Positions 30,011 through 33,099 of a stretch of 33,099 nucleotides of DNA are shown here, piece after piece. The stretch's first letter is position 1, and each line of letters opens with the position of its first letter. Both the position numbers and the translations under genes were made by a program. Under the pieces are notes generated by a model that did not search any database, had not been told where the DNA came from, and saw only the letters and a program-made list of their open reading frames with translations. The DNA is from Yinghuangia seranimata (GTDB lineage Bacteria; Actinomycetota; Actinomycetes; Streptomycetales; Streptomycetaceae): the NCBI RefSeq assembly GCF_029953285.1, contig NZ_JASAOI010000032.1:1-33099 (forward strand). Direction: 5' to 3'.

Positions 30011-32986
30011 ATGCCCGCCTCGCCTACGCCCGGCCCGGAGCAGCCCGAGTCGTCCGTCGAAGCAGCAGCCGCCGAACCCGCCGCAGAGGGCGTGGAGGAG
30101 AGCGCGGCGGAAAGCACCCCGGAACCGGCGCTGCCGCCGGGTGTTCAGCACGTCGCCGAACGCCCCGCGCCGAAGGAGGGCGCCAAGCCCAAGCGTGCGA
30201 TCCGCCGCCTCCGCAACGCCGCGATCGCGTTCGTCGTGCTGCTCGCCGTGGTGGTGGGCGCGCTCGGCTGGTACGCGTACGACCTCAGTCGCCGCTCGTT
30301 CCCCGACCTCGACGGCAGCAAGAAGCTCCCCGGGCTCAGCGCCCGAGTGGAGGTGCTGCGCGACAAGAGCGGCATCCCGCAGATTTATGCGGACACCCCC
30401 GAGGACCTGTTCCGCGCACAGGGCTACGTCCAGGCGCAGGACCGCTTCTGGGAGATGGACGTGCGCCGCCACATGACGGCGGGCCGGCTCTCCGAGATGT
30501 TCGGCTCCGGCCAGGTCGACAACGACAAGTTCCTGCGGACCCTCGGCTGGCGGCGCATCGCCGACCAGGAGGTCGCCAAGCTCAGCCCCCAGGCGCGCAG
30601 CTACCTGGACGCCTACTCGGCGGGTGTGAACACGTACCTGAAGACGCACAAGGGCGACAACCTCTCGTTCGAGTACACGCTCCTGGGCTTCGTGCGCGAC
30701 GACTACAAGCCGGAGCCGTGGACGGCCGCCGACTCCGTCGCGTGGCTCAAGGCGATGGCGTGGGACCTGCGCAGCAACCTGCAGGACGAGATCGACCGGG
30801 CGCTGCTGTCCGACAAGCTGACGGTCAACCAGATCGACGAGCTGTACCCGCCCTACCCGTACGAGCGCAACCAGCCGATCGTGCCCACCGGCGGCGTCGT
30901 CAAGGACCCCAAGAACCCGGCCGTCGAACGCTTCCAGCAGGACGCCCCGGCGGCCATGCCGTCGCAGAGCGCGCAGAAGGCGCTCGTCGACCTGTCCAAC
31001 GCGCTGTCGCAGCTGCCGGCGCTCTTCAGCGACCAGGCGTCGGGCGTCGGCTCGAACTCGTGGGTGGTCGCGGGCGGCCATACGACCACCGGCAAGCCGC
31101 TCCTGGCGAACGACCCGCACCTGTCCGCGTCGCTGCCCTCGGTCTGGTACCAGATGGGCCTGCACTGCCGCACCGTGGACGCGGCGTGCCCCTACGACGT
31201 CTCCGGCTTCACCTTCTCCGGCATGCCGGGCGTCGTCATCGGCCACAACCAGAAGATCGCGTGGGGCTTCACGAACCTGGGCGCCGACGTCACCGACCTG
31301 TACCTGGAGAAGGTCAACGACACCGGCTACCTCTACGAGGGCACCTACCAGCCGTTCGAGGACGTCCACACCGAGGTCATCAAGGTGTCCGGCGGGAAGG
31401 ACCGCACCATCACGGTGAAGTCCACCCGCCACGGCCCGATCGTCTCCGCGGCCGCCGACGAGCTCAAGGACGTCGGCAAGGAGGCACCCATCCCGGACCC
31501 GGGACCGCAGCGCGAAGAGGGCTTCGCCGTGGCCCTCCGGTGGACCGCGCTGGACGTCGGCACCACCATGGAGTCGCTCTTCCAGCTCGACCGCGCCGTC
31601 GACTGGAACAGCTTCCGCGAGTCCCTGCGCGGCTTCGACGTGCCCTCGCAGAACGTCATCTACGCGGACGTCGACGGCAACATCGGCTACCAGGCGCCCG
31701 GGCGCATCCCCGTGCGCCGTAGTGGTGACGGCCGCTGGCCCGTGTACGGCTGGGACTCGAAGTACGAGTGGGACTCGTACATCCCGTTCGACTCGCTGCC
31801 GAACCGCTACAACCCGCCCGAGGGCTTCATCGTCACCGCGAACAACGCCGTGACGCCGCCGACGTACCCCCACGTGCTCACCACCGACTGGGGCTACGGC
31901 TCGCGCAGCCAGCGCATCATCGACATGATCAACGCGCAGCCCAAGATCGACCCCGGGGCCATGACGCGCATGCAGATGGACGACCGCAACCCGATGGCGG
32001 AGGTGCTCGTCCCGTACCTGCTGCGCGTCGAGGTGAAGGACCCGTGGGTCCGCGAGGCGCAGAACCTCCTGCGGGGCTGGGACTTCCGCCAGCAGTCCGA
32101 CTCCAAGGCGGCCGCCTACTTCAACGGCGTGTGGCGCCAGCTGCTGATGCTCGCCTTCGGCGACAAGATGCCGCTCTCCGTACGCGCCACCACCGACTGC
32201 CAGACGGACAACAGCACCGGCAAGACGCCCTGCGGCAAGCGCGACGACTCCACCGCGCAACCGGACGGCGGCGACCGCTGGTTCGAGGTCGTGCGCAACC
32301 TGCTCCCCGACGCCGAGAGCCCCTGGTGGAACATCTCCCCGGACCCCGGGAAGATCACCACCCGCGACGCGCTGCTCCTCAAGGCGATGACCTCCGCGAA
32401 GAAGGAGCTCACCGCGAAGATGGGCAAGGACATCGACACCTGGACGTGGGGACGCCTGCACACCCTGGAGCTCAAGAACCAGACCCTCGGCACCGAAGGC
32501 CCCGGCGTCGTCAAGTGGCTCATCAACCGCGGCCCGTACGAACTGGGCGGCGGCGAGGGCCTGGTGGACGCCACCGGCTGGAACGCGGCGCAGGGCTACG
32601 AGGTCACCACAGTGCCGTCCATGCGCATGGTCGTCGACCTGTCCGACCTGGACGCGTCGCGGTGGATCAACCTCACCGGCGCCTCGGGGCACGTGTGGCA
32701 CGACAACTACACCGACCAGACCGAGCTGTGGAAGAAGGGCCAGAGCCTTCCCTGGGCGTTCACCCGCCCGGCCGTCGAGGGCGCCGCCAAGCACACGCTG
32801 GGCCTGGAGCCGGACGTCCCGCCGCTGTCGCCACAGCAGATGCCGCAGCAGCCGGGACAGCCGGGACAGCCAGGACAGCAACCCGGGCAGCCGGCGCAAC
32901 AGCCGGGCCAGCAGCCCAGCCAGCCCGGGACGCCGCAGTCCGCGACGTCACCCACGCCTACGGCGACGTCGACGCGCAAGCAGTAG
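30011..32986 (+). CDS. Penicillin acylase-family Ntn hydrolase, membrane-anchored
   Basis: This 991-residue protein is a penicillin/acyl-homoserine-lactone acylase-type N-terminal nucleophile hydrolase, made as a precursor and self-cleaved. The first 65 residues are acidic and disordered and precede a transmembrane helix (about 68-90, IAFVVLLAVVVGALGWYAY), which anchors it outside the cell. The alpha-subunit region (about 100-340) includes DRFWEMDVRR. Ser348 in GVGSNSW is the predicted new N-terminus and nucleophile after cleavage of the Gly-Ser bond. Beta-subunit motifs include LLANDPHL, NQKIAWGFTN, STRHGPIV and the late GTEGPGV region. The last 50 residues are Gln/Pro/Gly repeats. The ATG has AAGGA 5-6 nt upstream. 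The substrate is not predictable; quorum-signal or amide hydrolysis are possibilities. Confidence 0.92.
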   Translation: MPASPTPGPEQPESSVEAAAAEPAAEGVEESAAESTPEPALPPGVQHVAERPAPKEGAKPKRAIRRLRNAAIAFVVLLAVVVGALGWYAYDLSRRSFPDLDGSKKLPGLSARVEVLRDKSGIPQIYADTPEDLFRAQGYVQAQDRFWEMDVRRHMTAGRLSEMFGSGQVDNDKFLRTLGWRRIADQEVAKLSPQARSYLDAYSAGVNTYLKTHKGDNLSFEYTLLGFVRDDYKPEPWTAADSVAWLKAMAWDLRSNLQDEIDRALLSDKLTVNQIDELYPPYPYERNQPIVPTGGVVKDPKNPAVERFQQDAPAAMPSQSAQKALVDLSNALSQLPALFSDQASGVGSNSWVVAGGHTTTGKPLLANDPHLSASLPSVWYQMGLHCRTVDAACPYDVSGFTFSGMPGVVIGHNQKIAWGFTNLGADVTDLYLEKVNDTGYLYEGTYQPFEDVHTEVIKVSGGKDRTITVKSTRHGPIVSAAADELKDVGKEAPIPDPGPQREEGFAVALRWTALDVGTTMESLFQLDRAVDWNSFRESLRGFDVPSQNVIYADVDGNIGYQAPGRIPVRRSGDGRWPVYGWDSKYEWDSYIPFDSLPNRYNPPEGFIVTANNAVTPPTYPHVLTTDWGYGSRSQRIIDMINAQPKIDPGAMTRMQMDDRNPMAEVLVPYLLRVEVKDPWVREAQNLLRGWDFRQQSDSKAAAYFNGVWRQLLMLAFGDKMPLSVRATTDCQTDNSTGKTPCGKRDDSTAQPDGGDRWFEVVRNLLPDAESPWWNISPDPGKITTRDALLLKAMTSAKKELTAKMGKDIDTWTWGRLHTLELKNQTLGTEGPGVVKWLINRGPYELGGGEGLVDATGWNAAQGYEVTTVPSMRMVVDLSDLDASRWINLTGASGHVWHDNYTDQTELWKKGQSLPWAFTRPAVEGAAKHTLGLEPDVPPLSPQQMPQQPGQPGQPGQQPGQPAQQPGQQPSQPGTPQSATSPTPTATSTRKQ

Positions 32987-33019
32987 GCGAGCGGTAGAAC
33001 AGCCGGCCACAAGCAACGA

Positions 33020-33055
33020 CGCGGCGGAGCACGCACACATGCGTGCTCCGCCGCG
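33020..33055. terminator. Terminator after penicillin acylase-family gene
   Basis: A perfect 16-bp stem (33020-33035 with 33040-33055) and a 4-nt CACA loop lie 33 bp beyond the stop codon. No U-tract follows, as is usual in actinomycetes. The remaining 44 bases to the window end hold nothing recognisable. Confidence 0.88.
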
Positions 33056-33099
33056 GCGGTATGCGCCGCGCCCCCGACACCGCCGTGAGGACCGCACCG

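Noticed and set aside
1-33099. CRISPR array
   Set aside because: No regular array of repeats with unique spacers was seen; the direct repeats found are pairs.

Overview
The window is chromosomal DNA of a high-GC actinomycete, most likely Streptomyces or a close relative. Evidence: strong G/C bias at third codon positions, frequent GTG starts, a HrdD-like sigma factor behind a SigR-type promoter, and a pSAM2-type integrative element in a tRNA-Arg gene. No species can be named from sequence alone.

Region 1 (1-9236), chromosomal. Two translationally coupled minus-strand genes encode an RNA ligase-polynucleotide kinase fusion (3248-5146) and a 962-residue protein with MJ1316, endonuclease/exonuclease/phosphatase, 2H phosphoesterase and nucleotidyltransferase domains (360-3248). 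A bacterial Thg1-like 3'-5' RNA polymerase lies 2.4 kb from the ligase gene (7547-8323). Together they look like an RNA end-healing, ligation and 5'-repair system. Between them sit a divergent Old Yellow Enzyme homologue, lacking canonical active-site residues, and a divergently transcribed MmyB-type regulator. Two small membrane proteins follow.

Region 2 (9384-21144), a complete actinomycete integrative and conjugative element (AICE). tRNA-Arg(CCU) is at 9384-9456. Its 3' part is duplicated as perfect 44-bp att repeats at 9415-9458 and 21101-21144. The element carries int, xis, repSA, a DUF2637/SpdB-like gene, an orphan C5 cytosine methyltransferase, nine very small genes (many with zinc-ribbon CxxC pairs), traSA with a separate upstream partner ORF, and an SCO3933-family gene, all on the minus strand and mostly with overlapping stops and starts. 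Divergent from these, over an 11-bp inverted-repeat operator, are an XRE/DUF5919 regulator and a Nudix hydrolase; an HD-domain protein and a small membrane protein follow on the minus strand. A gene-free hairpin-rich segment of about 0.7 kb with a nested inverted repeat closes the element. The element brings its own tRNA terminator, and the displaced native one survives just beyond attR.

Region 3 (21145-33099), chromosomal. It holds a hemerythrin-domain protein, a HrdD-like group 2 sigma factor, a small acidic protein, MscL, a SAF-domain (RcpC/CpaB-like) membrane protein, 5'-methylthioadenosine phosphorylase with an upstream FmdB-type zinc-ribbon protein, an MFS exporter, a K+/H+ (CPA1) antiporter with a TrkA-C domain, and a membrane-anchored penicillin-acylase-family Ntn hydrolase. 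A 470-bp gap holds two perfect Streptomyces-type DnaA boxes.

Functional reading: the ligase, the MJ1316-EEP-2H-NTase protein and Thg1 can be read as one RNA-repair pathway. The AICE genes cover integration and excision, rolling-circle replication, double-stranded DNA transfer, spread, self-methylation and regulation. The rest is ordinary stress and housekeeping content.
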